This document shows positions 17,136 to 26,226 of a stretch of DNA of 64,000 nt, piece after piece. The position numbers and the translations under genes are program-made. Positions within the stretch are counted from its first letter, which is position 1. Each line of letters begins with the position of its first letter. Source of the DNA: CAIXZV01 sp963697365 (lineage in GTDB: Bacteria; Chloroflexota; Limnocylindria; Limnocylindrales; CSP1-4); assembly GCA_963697365.1 (NCBI GenBank), contig CAVONT010000008.1, positions 124,001 through 188,000 on the forward strand, in the 5' to 3' direction. The notes below the pieces were generated by a model that saw only the letters and a program-made list of their open reading frames with translations, searched no databases and was not told the DNA's origin.

Positions 17136-18566
17136 GTGGCCAAGGTGACGATGCCCCAGCTCGGCGAGAGCGTCGCGGAGGGGACGATCGGACGCTGGCT
17201 CAAGCAGCCCGGCGACGCGGTCGCCAAGTACGAGCCGCTCCTCGAGGTGATCACCGACAAGGTGAATGCCGAGGTCCCCTCGCCGTATGCGGGCGTCCTG
17301 CGCGAGATCCTGTTCGAGGAGGGCGCGGTCGTCCCCAACAACACCGAGATCGCGATCATCGAGACGGACGAGGATGCCGCCAGCGGCGTCGCGGTTCCGG
17401 CCGCGGGCGAGCCGGCTGCGCCCGCTCAGGTTGCCGCCGCGCCTGACGCGCCCGCTCCGGCTGCGCCCGCGCCCGCGCCCACCGCGCCCGCGCCCGCTCG
17501 CCGCGCCCGCGTCCGCTCCCGCCGCGCCCGCGGCTGCCGCCCCGGCCGCAGCCCCGCACCGCTCGCGCCCGCCCTTGCCGCCGACCACGACCCGAATGCG
17601 CGCATGACGCCTGCGGTGCGACGCCTGCTCCGCGAGCACGACCTCGACGCGGCCCAGATCAAGGGCACCGGCGGTGGCGGCCGCATCACCCGCGAGGATG
17701 TCATCGCCACGGTCGAGGCGATCCGCAGCGGCGCCGTCGCTCCCGCCGCTCCCGCCGCTCCGGCCGCCGGCGCCATGCCGGCACAGGCTGCAGCGCCCGC
17801 ATCCCGGCCGACCGCCGCGGCCCCGGCCACCGCCGGCGCGATCTCGTTCCCGGCGGGCGTGGACGAGGTCCTCGTCCCGATGACCCAGATGCGCAAGGGC
17901 ATCGCCGCACAGATGACGCGCGCGCTGCAGGCGCCGCACGCCTACGTCCAGATGGAGATCGACGCGTCGAAGCTCGTCCGCTTCCGCGAGGCGAACAAGA
18001 AGGCCTACCAGGCCAAGGAGGGCATCGGCCTCTCCTTCGTCCCGTTCGTCGTCAAGGCGGCAGCCGATGCGCTCAAGCGCAGCCCCACCTTCAACGCCCA
18101 CTGGACCGACCAGGGCCTGCTCGCCAAGCGCCGCATCAACATCGGCGTGGCGGTGGCGGTGGACGAGGGCCTCATCGTCCCGGTCATCCGGGACGCGGAC
18201 ATGCTGTCGATCCACGGCCTCAACGTCGCCATCGCGGATGTCGCGAACCGCGCCCGCCAGGGCCGACTCAAGCTCGACGACTTCGGCGGCGGCACGTTCA
18301 CCGTGGACAACACCGGGTACCTGGGCACGAATCTCGTGATGCCCATCCTCAACGTGCCCGAGGTGGGCATCGTGACGATGGAGGCGATCACGAAGCGCCC
18401 GGTCGTGGTCAGCGGCGAGGACGGCGACGTCATCGCCATCCGCCCGATCATGAACATGGTCCTCGGCCTCGACCACCGCGCCAACGACGGGGCCGGAGGC
18501 GCCGCGCTGCTGCGCGACATCAAGGACTGGCTCGAGGCCGTCGGCCCGGAGACGTCGGTCTACTGA
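17136..18566 (+). CDS. Dihydrolipoyllysine-residue acyltransferase (E2) of the 2-oxoacid dehydrogenase complex
   Basis: Core of the complex, 476 residues. The lipoyl domain is residues 1-78, with the lipoylated Lys in VITDKVNAEVPSPYAG. An Ala/Pro linker follows. The E1/E3-binding domain is MTPAVRRLLREHDLDAAQIK, then GTGGGGRITREDV (about 155-190). After a second Ala/Pro linker the catalytic domain contains MRKGIAAQMTRAL, FGGGTFTVDNTGYLG and GLDHRANDGAGGAALLRDIK, where His and Asp form the acyltransfer site. Between about 17500 and 17560 the linker turns abruptly basic (RRARVRSRRARGCRPGRS). A neighbouring frame reads PLAAPASAPAAPAAAAPAAA there, so two compensating indels are likely. GTG 17136 follows GGAGGAGACGACCCA. 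Confidence 0.9.
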   Translation: MAKVTMPQLGESVAEGTIGRWLKQPGDAVAKYEPLLEVITDKVNAEVPSPYAGVLREILFEEGAVVPNNTEIAIIETDEDAASGVAVPAAGEPAAPAQVAAAPDAPAPAAPAPAPTAPAPARRARVRSRRARGCRPGRSPAPLAPALAADHDPNARMTPAVRRLLREHDLDAAQIKGTGGGGRITREDVIATVEAIRSGAVAPAAPAAPAAGAMPAQAAAPASRPTAAAPATAGAISFPAGVDEVLVPMTQMRKGIAAQMTRALQAPHAYVQMEIDASKLVRFREANKKAYQAKEGIGLSFVPFVVKAAADALKRSPTFNAHWTDQGLLAKRRINIGVAVAVDEGLIVPVIRDADMLSIHGLNVAIADVANRARQGRLKLDDFGGGTFTVDNTGYLGTNLVMPILNVPEVGIVTMEAITKRPVVVSGEDGDVIAIRPIMNMVLGLDHRANDGAGGAALLRDIKDWLEAVGPETSVY

Positions 18567-18611
18567 GGCGCTGGGCGAGGAGCGGCCGCGGCGCCCCACG
18601 TGCTCGGGGCG

Positions 18612-18617
18612 TACACT
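18612..18617 (+). promoter_or_regulatory. TAnnnT -10 box
   Basis: TACACT lies about 54 nt before ATG 18671 and is identical to the box used for lipA at 19316. Confidence 0.35.
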
Positions 18618-18670
18618 CGGGCGACGCTTCGGACGCGACGCCGTCCGGAGGCGACGGGAGGATCGGTGCG

Positions 18671-19284
18671 ATGACCGCGGACGTCCCGGGAACGCCCGAA
18701 GGTGATGGCAGCCACCGCAACCGGGCCACGATCGCCGAGCGCGCCGCGCGCCGCGACAACCTGGAGGCGAGCGGCGCCGACCGCTACGACAGCCTGTTCC
18801 GACACCTGACCGCCGGTCGCGAGCTGCCCGCCGCGCGAGGAGCCGGCCTGCGGGCCCGCTGGCATCCCGTGGCCCGCCAGCTGCTGGTCCTCGTTCCTCG
18901 TCGTGGCCGGCCTCTACGTCGCCTTCACCGTTGCCGCCGAGGTCGTGCGCGAGTTCCGGGTGGACACGTGGTCCGGCCCCGACACGGCCGTCACGTCGGG
19001 CCAGCGCCTGGACGACTGCCCGGCGTTCGTCCGCAACGGCGACGCCGTGTTCCCGAACTGGATCAGGGTCGATGGCAGGGTCTTCCATCACATCGGTGCG
19101 CAGCTGCCGGTGGGGGAGACGCAACATCGGCAAGTACTACGTGGATGCCGGGTACACGCTGGGGGACCTGCGGATCTACCGGGTGACCACCGAGGGCCTC
19201 GGCGAGCTGGGCACGCGGATCCTGGTGCGGGCCGGGCTCGCGCCGGCTGGCGGGCTCTACGGGGCGATCCCGGGCTGCTCGTAG
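18671..19284 (+). CDS. Single-TM membrane protein of unknown function, two frameshifts
   Basis: ATG 18671 has GGGAGGATC upstream. The cytoplasmic part (about 1-70) begins MTADVPGTPEGDGSHRNRAT and contains RYDSLFRHLTAGRELPAARG. A shift near 18893 leads to a membrane helix, VVAGLYVAFTVAAEVVREFR. The outside part reads VDTWSGPDTAVTSGQRLDDC and PNWIRVDGRVFHHIG. A second shift near 19118 leads to NIGKYYVDAGYTLGDLRIYR and the end at TAG 19282-19284. The repaired length is about 204 residues. I do not recognise the family. It sits between E2 and lipA with its own promoter-like box. Confidence 0.55.
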
Positions 19285-19315
19285 GGCCACCGGCTCGTCG
19301 TGAGGGCGGCCGACG

Positions 19316-19321
19316 TACACT
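19316..19321 (+). promoter_or_regulatory. TAnnnT -10 box, leaderless start of lipA
   Basis: TACACT lies 7 nt before the ATG at 19329, and no ribosome-binding site lies between. Confidence 0.5.
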
Positions 19322-19328
19322 CGCCACG

Positions 19329-20386
19329 ATGGCTCGCGATCTTCCCGTCTTCGACCCCAACCCTGCGCACGGGCGCGCGTCCGCGTCGTCGATCTCCATC
19401 GCCATGGGCGGCACGAGCCTGGCCCCGGCCCCGGTGGGGTCCCGGCCCGTCCGCCGGCACCCGGACTGGATCAAGTCCCGGATGCCCTCGGGTGACACCT
19501 ACCACGATCTCAAGGGCCTGCTCAAGGGCCTGAACCTCAACACGGTCTGCGCGGAGGCGGTCTGCCCCAACATCGGGGAGTGCTGGGACCAGCGCACCGC
19601 CACCGTGATGATCCTGGGCGATGTGTGCACCCGGGCCTGCGGCTTCTGCAACATCAAGACGGGCAAGCCCACCTGGTTCGACGACGACGAGCCGCGCCGC
19701 GTGGCCGAGGCTGTCGCCGAGATGCGCCTGGACCACGTGGTGGTGACCAGCGTCGCCCGCGACGACCTGCCCGACGGCGGTGCCGGCGCGTTCGCTGCAA
19801 CCATCCGCGAGATCCGCGCCCGGAGCGCCCGTGATGGGCGATCGAGGTGCTGATCCCGGACTTCAACGGCGAGGAGCAGCCGCTCCGGACGGTGATGGAG
19901 GCCGGCCCGGACATCCTCAACCACAACCTCGAGACGGTGAGGCGCCTCCAGCAGCCCGTCCGCAAGCGGGCCCGCTGGGACCGGACCCTGGGGGTGCTCG
20001 AGCGGGCGAAGGTCTACGCCGCGGAGTACGGCCGCGAGGCCCACACGAAGAGCAGCCTCATGGTGGGCCTGGGCGAGACACGCGCGGAGATGACGGAGTG
20101 CTTCGAGGCCCTGCGCGCGGTGGATTGCGACATCCTCACGATCGGCCAGTACCTGCGCCCGACCCTCGACCACCTGCCGCTCGAGCGCTACTACCACCCC
20201 GACGAGTTCGCGGAGATGCGGGACGAGGCGCTCGCGATGGGCTTCAAGCACGTGGAGTCCGGCCCGCTCGTCCGCTCGAGCTACCACGCCCGGGACCAGG
20301 TGCCCGACGCCGCGGCACGCAACGCGCGACGCCGGGCCACGCTGGACGCCGAAGGCCGCGTCGTGCCGGGGGCGGCCGCCGGGTAG
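19329..20386 (+). CDS. lipA: Lipoyl synthase, one frameshift
   Basis: Radical-SAM enzyme that inserts two sulfurs into protein-bound octanoyl groups, making the lipoyl cofactor needed by E2 upstream. The auxiliary-cluster cysteines are TVCAEAVCPNIGEC. The radical-SAM motif is CTRACGFCNI. VTSVARDDLPDGGAGAFAAT, then LNHNLETVRRLQ and LMVGLGETRAE follow, with LTIGQYLRPTLDHLPLERY later. The C-terminal VRSSYHA holds the Ser that caps the auxiliary cluster. The frame shifts near 19840, where ATGGGCGATC most likely lost one G. The repaired protein is 352 residues. The first 25 residues are poorly conserved; MGGTSL at 19404 is a possible later start, but the TACACT box supports 19329. Confidence 0.92.
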
Positions 20387-20441
20387 CGCACCTCGGGCGG
20401 CCGCCGAGAGACCGCCACCTCGAATCCGGCCTCCCGTCGCA

Positions 20442-20447
20442 TATCCT
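20442..20447 (+). promoter_or_regulatory. TAnnnT -10 box, leaderless start of the adenosine-deaminase-like gene
   Basis: TATCCT lies 6 nt before the ATG at 20454, leaving no room for a ribosome-binding site. Confidence 0.5.
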
Positions 20448-20453
20448 TGGCCC

Positions 20454-21509
20454 ATGCCCTCCACGCTCTCCCGCAAGGTCCCGCTCGCCGAGCTCCACTG
20501 CCACCTCGGTGCGGCCGTCACGCCGTCGATCATGTGGTCCATCGCCCACGCCCAGGGCATCAAGCTGCCCACCCGCGACTACTGGGAGTTCCGCGACCTC
20601 ATCACGGTCAACCCGAAGCGCACGAAGAGCTTCGATGGCTACCTGCAGCTGTTCCACTGGACCGAGCTCATCCAGTCCAGCCCGATCGCGGTGGAGCGCG
20701 CGGTCTACGAGGTCATCGGCGGCGCGTACCGCAAGAACAACATCACGACCATGGAGCTCCGCTTCAACCCCATGAAGCGGAATCGCGGGGGCGAGCAGGA
20801 CCTCGACCACATCATTGCGGCGGCCGTCCGAGGCATGGACAAGGCGACCCTGGAGTACCCGGTGAAGCCCGGCCTGCTGTTCTGCCTGGACCGCGCCTTC
20901 CCGTTCGAGCTCAACGAGATCATCGCGGAGAAGGCGATCACCTGGCGCGATCGCGGCGTCGTCGGGATCGACATCGCCGGCCCCGAGAGCTCGACGTTCC
21001 GCGTTGCCGAGTACCGCCGGGTCTTCCGCAGGGCGCGCCGGTACGGCCTCGGCATCACCGTCCACACGGGCGAGTCGGGGCCGGTCGAGGAGATCGCCCG
21101 GGTCGTCGAGATGCTCGAGCCGGACCGCATCGGCCACGGCGTGAAGGCGGCCTACGACCCCAACACGATGGCGATGCTCCGCGAGCGCGGCATCGTGCTC
21201 GAGATCTGCCCGACCTCGAACCTCAACACCGGCGTCGTGTCCAGCTGGGAGGAGTTCCGCTGGATCTTCGACCAGTTCCACCGCAACGGTGTCCGCTACA
21301 CGATCAGCACCGATGGGCCGGAGATGCTCAAGACCTACATCCGGGACGAGCTCTCGACGCTGAGCCGCCTCGGGATCCTCGGGCTGGAGCAGCAGCAGCA
21401 GGTGGCGGCGACGTCGCTCGCGGCCTCGTTCGTGCGCAACGTGTCGGACGTCGCGCCTGCCAAGCGCGAGCCCGCCCGTCGCAAGGTGGTCGAGCGCGAG
21501 GAGGGCTGA
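20454..21509 (+). CDS. Adenosine-deaminase-family amidohydrolase with altered active-site motif
   Basis: A 351-residue TIM-barrel amidohydrolase. Metal and catalytic motifs in order: ELHCHLGAA (His-x-His, about residues 16-18), VGIDIAGPE, TVHTGESGP (metal His and the catalytic Glu), RIGHG (catalytic His) and EICPTSNLNT, with the final Asp in ISTDGPEM. In classical adenosine deaminases the last motif is TDDP, with a second Asp next to the metal ligand; here it is Gly. HLGA replaces the usual HLDG. The metal ligands are kept, so a hydrolytic deaminase is likely, but substrate binding probably differs from adenosine. It is convergent with the SufR-like gene. Adenosine deaminase itself, another aminopurine deaminase, or a deaminase of unknown substrate all remain possible. 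Confidence 0.78.
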   Translation: MPSTLSRKVPLAELHCHLGAAVTPSIMWSIAHAQGIKLPTRDYWEFRDLITVNPKRTKSFDGYLQLFHWTELIQSSPIAVERAVYEVIGGAYRKNNITTMELRFNPMKRNRGGEQDLDHIIAAAVRGMDKATLEYPVKPGLLFCLDRAFPFELNEIIAEKAITWRDRGVVGIDIAGPESSTFRVAEYRRVFRRARRYGLGITVHTGESGPVEEIARVVEMLEPDRIGHGVKAAYDPNTMAMLRERGIVLEICPTSNLNTGVVSSWEEFRWIFDQFHRNGVRYTISTDGPEMLKTYIRDELSTLSRLGILGLEQQQQVAATSLAASFVRNVSDVAPAKREPARRKVVEREEG

Positions 21510-21534
21510 CGGCCCGGCGGCCTTGGACCGTGGG

Positions 21535-22194
21535 TCAGGACGACGGGGCGGCCTCGACCCGGTACTGGCAGCAGCGGTCGCCCGAGGTGATGTGGCGTTC
21601 GCGCACGACGCGCACGCCGAGGACGCCCGAGAACAGGTCCAACTCGGCCGCGCAGGCGGCCGGGAGCTCGCGGGCGACGTCGAGGACCGCGCAGTTGTGC
21701 TCGACCAGGCGCAGTCCGCCGTCGTCCTCTCGCACCTCGGCGAGGTAGCCGAGGTCGTCCTGGATCCGGGCCAGGGCCCGCAGCCGCGCCTCGAGCGTGG
21801 CACCGGCCGGCAGCGAGGCATCGATCTCGGTGCGCAGGCTGGCCTCGGCCTGACGACGTCGGGCACCGAGGACGTCGTCGAGCAGCGCGTCGCCGCCAAC
21901 CTCCGCGATGGCTGCCAGGAGACCCGCGGCGAGACCGTCGTAGTTGGACGGGAAGAGGTCCTGCGCGTCGGGGGTCACGTCGTAGAGGTGGCGCGGGCGA
22001 CCCACCCCGTGACGCTCGGTCGTGCGCGAGACCAGGCCCGCCGTCTCGAGGGCTCGCAGCTGCTGGGCGACCCCGCTTCGCGATGCTCCGACGGTCGAGG
22101 CGATTGCGTCGGGGGACGATGGACCCGTCCGGCGAAGGTGCAGCAGGATGGCACGGCGGAGCGCGGATGTGGACGGAACAGGGGTCTCGGTCAT
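21535..22194 (-). CDS. HTH transcriptional regulator with C-terminal Fe-S-type cysteines (SufR-like)
   Basis: 219 residues. The N-terminal winged helix is LRRAILLHLRRTGPSSPDAI, then ASTVGASRSGVAQQLRALET and AGLVSRTTERHGVGRPRHLY. The GVGRPRHLY wing is typical of the ArsR/DeoR-like SufR group. The C-terminal domain has HNCAVLDVARELPAAC, a C-x12-C spacing, and later DRCCQYRV. In SufR-type proteins such cysteines hold an Fe-S cluster that senses iron-sulfur status and represses suf genes. No suf genes are in this window, so the target is unknown. The cysteine pattern is seen directly; cluster binding is inferred. Confidence 0.75.
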   Translation of the reverse strand: MTETPVPSTSALRRAILLHLRRTGPSSPDAIASTVGASRSGVAQQLRALETAGLVSRTTERHGVGRPRHLYDVTPDAQDLFPSNYDGLAAGLLAAIAEVGGDALLDDVLGARRRQAEASLRTEIDASLPAGATLEARLRALARIQDDLGYLAEVREDDGGLRLVEHNCAVLDVARELPAACAAELDLFSGVLGVRVVRERHITSGDRCCQYRVEAAPSS

Positions 22195-22293
22195 GCGCGG
22201 GCGAGGCTAGCAGGAACGGCGGGAGAGTGCCTCCGGCGTGTCCTCCGGCGTGTCATCCGCGCGCGTCGCCCGCGCGTGCGCGGTCCAGCCGAC

Positions 22294-23114
22294 CTAGCCG
22301 CCGACCTCCACGAGGCGGACCATCAGCCGGTACTTGCTGTCCTTGCCCACGCACGTCTGGAGGGTCATCGATGGCCTCGTCCTGCGGCGCCCAGGCCCAC
22401 GATGCGTCCGGCGTCGGCAGGGTCTTCTTCCACCAGCGGACGGCGTACGTGCGGACCTTGCCGTTCGATCCCGCGTAGTAGACCTTCAGCCCGACCTTGA
22501 GCCGGCCGTTGTAGTAGGCGTCGTGCAGCGGCTTCATCGCGGAGTACGCGTGGCCCATCAGGTAGACGTTGTTCTCGCCCGCGCACCCCCACCGGTACAT
22601 GAAGTTGTCGGGAGGGCGCTCCCTGTCGCACGGGAAGGCCCGCACCGACTTGTTGATGCCGAGGGCCGGGATCCACACGTGGTTGGTGCCACGGAAGTCC
22701 GACGCGGACACCTTGGGCGTGCCGGTTGACTTCGGCTTCGGCTTCGGCTTGGGCTCGGCCTTGGGCTTGGCGATCTTCTTCGGCTTCGGCTTGGCCTCAG
22801 CCTTGGCCTTGGCGACCTTCGCCGGCTTCGGCGGTCGGCTCGGCGGTCGGCTCGGGGGCGGGCGTCGCCGATGGGGTCGCCGCCGGTGCCGCTGACGCGT
22901 CGAAGTCCGGGAAATCCACCACAGGACGGTGCGTCGGAGCGGCGTTCGGGGTCGTGCGGGCTGCGAGCACCGGGCCGGCGGCTGCCAGCTCGACGAGCGG
23001 TCCGGCAGGCTGTGTGTCGGGCACGGACGCGGCGACCACGCCCACAGTCTCAGCTGCGAGGATGATGGCCAGGACGGTGGCGATGAGTCGGTGGCGCTTG
23101 ATCCGGGAGTCCAT
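22294..23114 (-). CDS. Sortase (class E-like) with long Lys/Pro stalk, two frameshifts
   Basis: Transpeptidase that would anchor surface proteins to the cell wall. The N-terminal signal anchor is LIATVLAIILAAETVGVVAA. A Pro/Thr/Glu segment follows, then a Lys/Pro/Ala-rich stalk (KPKPKKIAKPKAEPKPKPKP). The sortase barrel starts with HVWIPALGINKSVRAF. Catalytic His lies in NVYLMGHAYSAMKPLHD. After a frameshift near 22352 the catalytic Cys is in MTLQTCVGKDS and the Arg in YRLMVRLVEVGG, ending at 22294. A second shift near 22830 separates PTAEA from the stalk. Repaired length is about 273 residues. It follows the VWA operon on the same strand after about 160 nt, so a shared role in surface assembly is plausible. 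Confidence 0.78.
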
Positions 23115-23273
23115 GTCCGCAGGATCGGCGCGCAGGAGCCATCGATCGACCGCCCGGAGGTAAGGGCGGGTCTAGGAGGCAGTGGACGGTACTGGTGCGG
23201 TTCGTGCAGGTTCCGAGTACTCCAGGCCCGTACTGCCCCTAGGACCCCCCGAAGGGACTACGAGGGTGCAGCG

Positions 23274-26226
23274 TCACCCCCGCGTCCGCTTCTTCGCCTC
23301 GCGCAGGCGTGCGAACGTGTCGTCGCCGCCCGTGGGCGGAACCGGGGGGTCTCGCCGGGCGGTGCCGTGGGTGGCGCAGGGGCGGGGGTGCCACGACGCG
23401 CGGAGCGCGGCGGCATGGCCGTCGCCTCCGGATCCACCGTGGCGATCGCCTCGTCCCGCCGGGCAGCATCGCTGGCCGCGCGGTCGGAGGCATCGCGCAT
23501 CATCGCGGCCCGGGCACCCGCGCCGCCCGCGCGCTCGCGAGCCGCAAGCATCCCCTCGGCGGTCGCGGAGCGGGTCGCCACCCGCCGCCCGGACAGGCGG
23601 TCGCCAACCCAGCGCCGGCCGTCGGCGAGCTCCCGGCGTCCGAGCGACACGCGCCGCAGCGCGATGTCCAGCGGCCACAGGAGGAGCGCCAGGAGCAGGA
23701 GCCACGGCCAGAGGTCCGTGTACGAGCTGGTGGCGCGGAGATCATGCGTCCAGACGCCCACCGGATCGTCGGCGACGTCACCGCCGGTGGCAGCGCGGAT
23801 GGCAGCCAGCAGCGGTTCGTTCGCGCCGAGGATCCGGTACTCGGCCGCGGTCGGGGCGACGAGGCCGAGCGTGCGGCCCAGCGGGGGGTCGCCGGGCTTG
23901 GACTGGGTGACGCGGATCGCGTAGGCGCCGGACTCGAGGGCCGCGAGCGGGGCCTCGTACACGCCCGGCGCGACCTGCGAGAGGCTGACGGTGGCAGGCT
24001 CGAGCGTCGGGCCGACGAGGGCGACGTTCGTCGCATAGAAGTCCCTGGGCGAGCCGTCGGCGTTGACGCTCTCGACGCGAAGGTACGTGCGCGAGCCGCG
24101 GTCCACGAACTGGGCCTCGATCCCGCCGCTCTCCTCGCCCGGGAACGTCCAGGCGACCATCTGGCTGAACAGCCTGGAGAAGCCCGGCCAGCCGATCCAG
24201 CTCTTCGCCCAGCGGCCGGTCGAGTCCGATGTCCAGGCCACCGACCGCCCGAGGCCGTATTGCCACTGGGCAAGCAGCGGGTCGTCCCGCGCCGTCACGA
24301 GGACCGTCTGCGCGGCGGGCTTGGCCGTGGTCCCGTTGTAGCCCAGGAGCTGCGGCAGCGCCTCGATCCCGCGCATGATCGGCGAGGACGAGGTGAGGAT
24401 CGGCGTGAACGCCTCCTCGACGATCTGCTGCCCGGAGACCTGTTGCGTCTCCTTGAGGAAGATGTCCGGGATGGATGCCGGGTTGTTGGCCGAGTAGAAG
24501 CGCCCGCCGCCGTCCTTGGCGAGCTGCTCGAGGAACGGGTTGGAACCGCCGCCGGCGCCCACGGTGGAGAGGGTGATGCCCGGCGGCCTTCATCGTCTCC
24601 AGGATCTCGTCGTACTGGCCCGCTGCTCGACCAGCCGTCGGTGAGCAGGATGATGTGGCGACGTGTGGCGGTGGCCTTCTCGAGGGACTGAACCGCCTGG
24701 TCGAGGCCGGCAAAGATGTTCGTCTGGCCGTCGGCCCTGATCCCGCCGATGGTGCCCGCCAGGTCCTCCACGCCGCCCAGCGGAGCGGTCTGGACCACCC
24801 AGTGGGCGGCCTGGTCGAATGCGACGACGCCCAGCTCGTCCTGTGCGGTCATGGCCGAGGCTGCCCGCAGGATCGCCTCCTTGCCGATGTCCACCTTCTT
24901 GACCCCGGCGATCCCCGCCCCGCCGCCAATGCCGTTGCCGAAGTTGTTGCAGTGGCAGGCATCCATCGAACCCGACTTGTCGATGACGACGACGAGGGCG
25001 ACGTCGGGCTGCTTCTGGCGGTCGCGGACGCCCATGTCGACCGGGAGCGTCTCCTCGAGCGGCGTGTCGGTGTAGCCGCCGGCCCCGTAGGCGCGTGGCC
25101 CGCCGATGGTCACGAGACCGCGCCCGAGGTCCCGCACATACACCTGGAGCGCGGCCAGCGCCTTGTCCGTGAGCCGGATGCGCGGCACATCCACCAGCAC
25201 GATCGAGTCGTAGTCGGTGAGGGCCGCGAGGTCCTCCGGCAGGGCCTCGGGGATGAGCTGGTCCACCTGCTGGCGCTCGGTCTCCAGGGCGCCGACGAGC
25301 TGCTGCGCGACGTCCTCGTCCCCCTTGACCACGAGGATCCGCGGCTCCCCCTTGACGATCGTGTTGCCGTCCGCGCGGTCGTTCTGGTTGAAGGTGTCGC
25401 GGGCGGCCTCGACGACCACCCGGAAGCGCAGGAAGCCCGCCTCCGTCGATTCGAACTCGAAGGCGACGCGGTTGGCGCCCTTGGCCAGCGTCACGTCGCG
25501 GGTGGCCGCGAGGTCGCCGTTCACGAAGAGTCGCACGGTGGCCGGCTGCGCAACCGTCGAGCTGACGTCGGCTGTGACCTCGACCGTCTCGCCGAGACGG
25601 GCGGTGGACGGCGCGGTCACGCGCTCCACGAGCACCTCGTCGCCGCCGCCAAGCCCGGTGAGATGGGTCTGGACCTCGATCCCGCGAGCCGCAGCGAGGG
25701 CGGCCTCGGTCTGCCCGGTGCCCGTGGTGTCGTTGCCGTCCGACAGGAGCACGATCCGCTTCTGGGCGTCGTCGGGGAAGAGCGCGCCGGCCAGGCGCAG
25801 GGCGGCACCGATGTCCGTGGCGCCCTTGACCGGCGTCGAGGCGAGCCGGTCGATCTCCGCGAGCTCCGCCGGGAGCCGCTCGACCAGGGCGTCGCCGCCG
25901 AAGGCCACGATGCCCGCGACATCGTCGTCCTCACGGGCTGCCAGGGACTCGCGCAGGTAGGCGAGCGACTCCTCGCGCCCCGCCGTGCCCACCGAGTCAC
26001 TCATGTCGACCACGTAGACGACGGCGAGCCGGTCCACCGGCAGGACAAGCTGGAGGCCTGCAAGCGCGGCCACCAGGGCCGACAGGAGGAGCACACGCAC
26101 CGCGAGGGCAGCGCGCCGCCGGCCCCGCCCGAGACGGCGTCGCGAGGCCAGGTACAGGCCGACGACGACCGCCAGCAGGAGCGGCAGCAGGAGCAGCGCG
26201 AGCGGGGCGCCGAACGTGATGCCCAT
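23274..26226 (-). CDS. Membrane VWA-domain protein with tandem VWA-like and GATase-like regions, three frameshifts
   Basis: Repaired length is about 984 residues. Two N-terminal membrane helices (ALLLLPLLLAVVVGLYLASR and a second near residue 50) lead to a first VWA-like domain, AVVYVVDMSDSVG, with FGGDALVERLP. A CARDB/Ig-like section with RILVVKGDEDVAQQL, resembling a class I amidotransferase fold, follows. Next is a second VWA with an intact MIDAS, VVVIDKSGSMDA, then ILLTDGWSS. A propeptide-like beta region follows, then a C-terminal TM helix, LWPWLLLLALLLWPLDIALR. Extra Gs near 24627 and 24582 break the second VWA. A shift near 23345 hides the natural end, DTFARLREAKKRTRG (stop at 23274). 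ATG 26226 overlaps the previous stop. Last gene of the MoxR operon. Confidence 0.8.
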
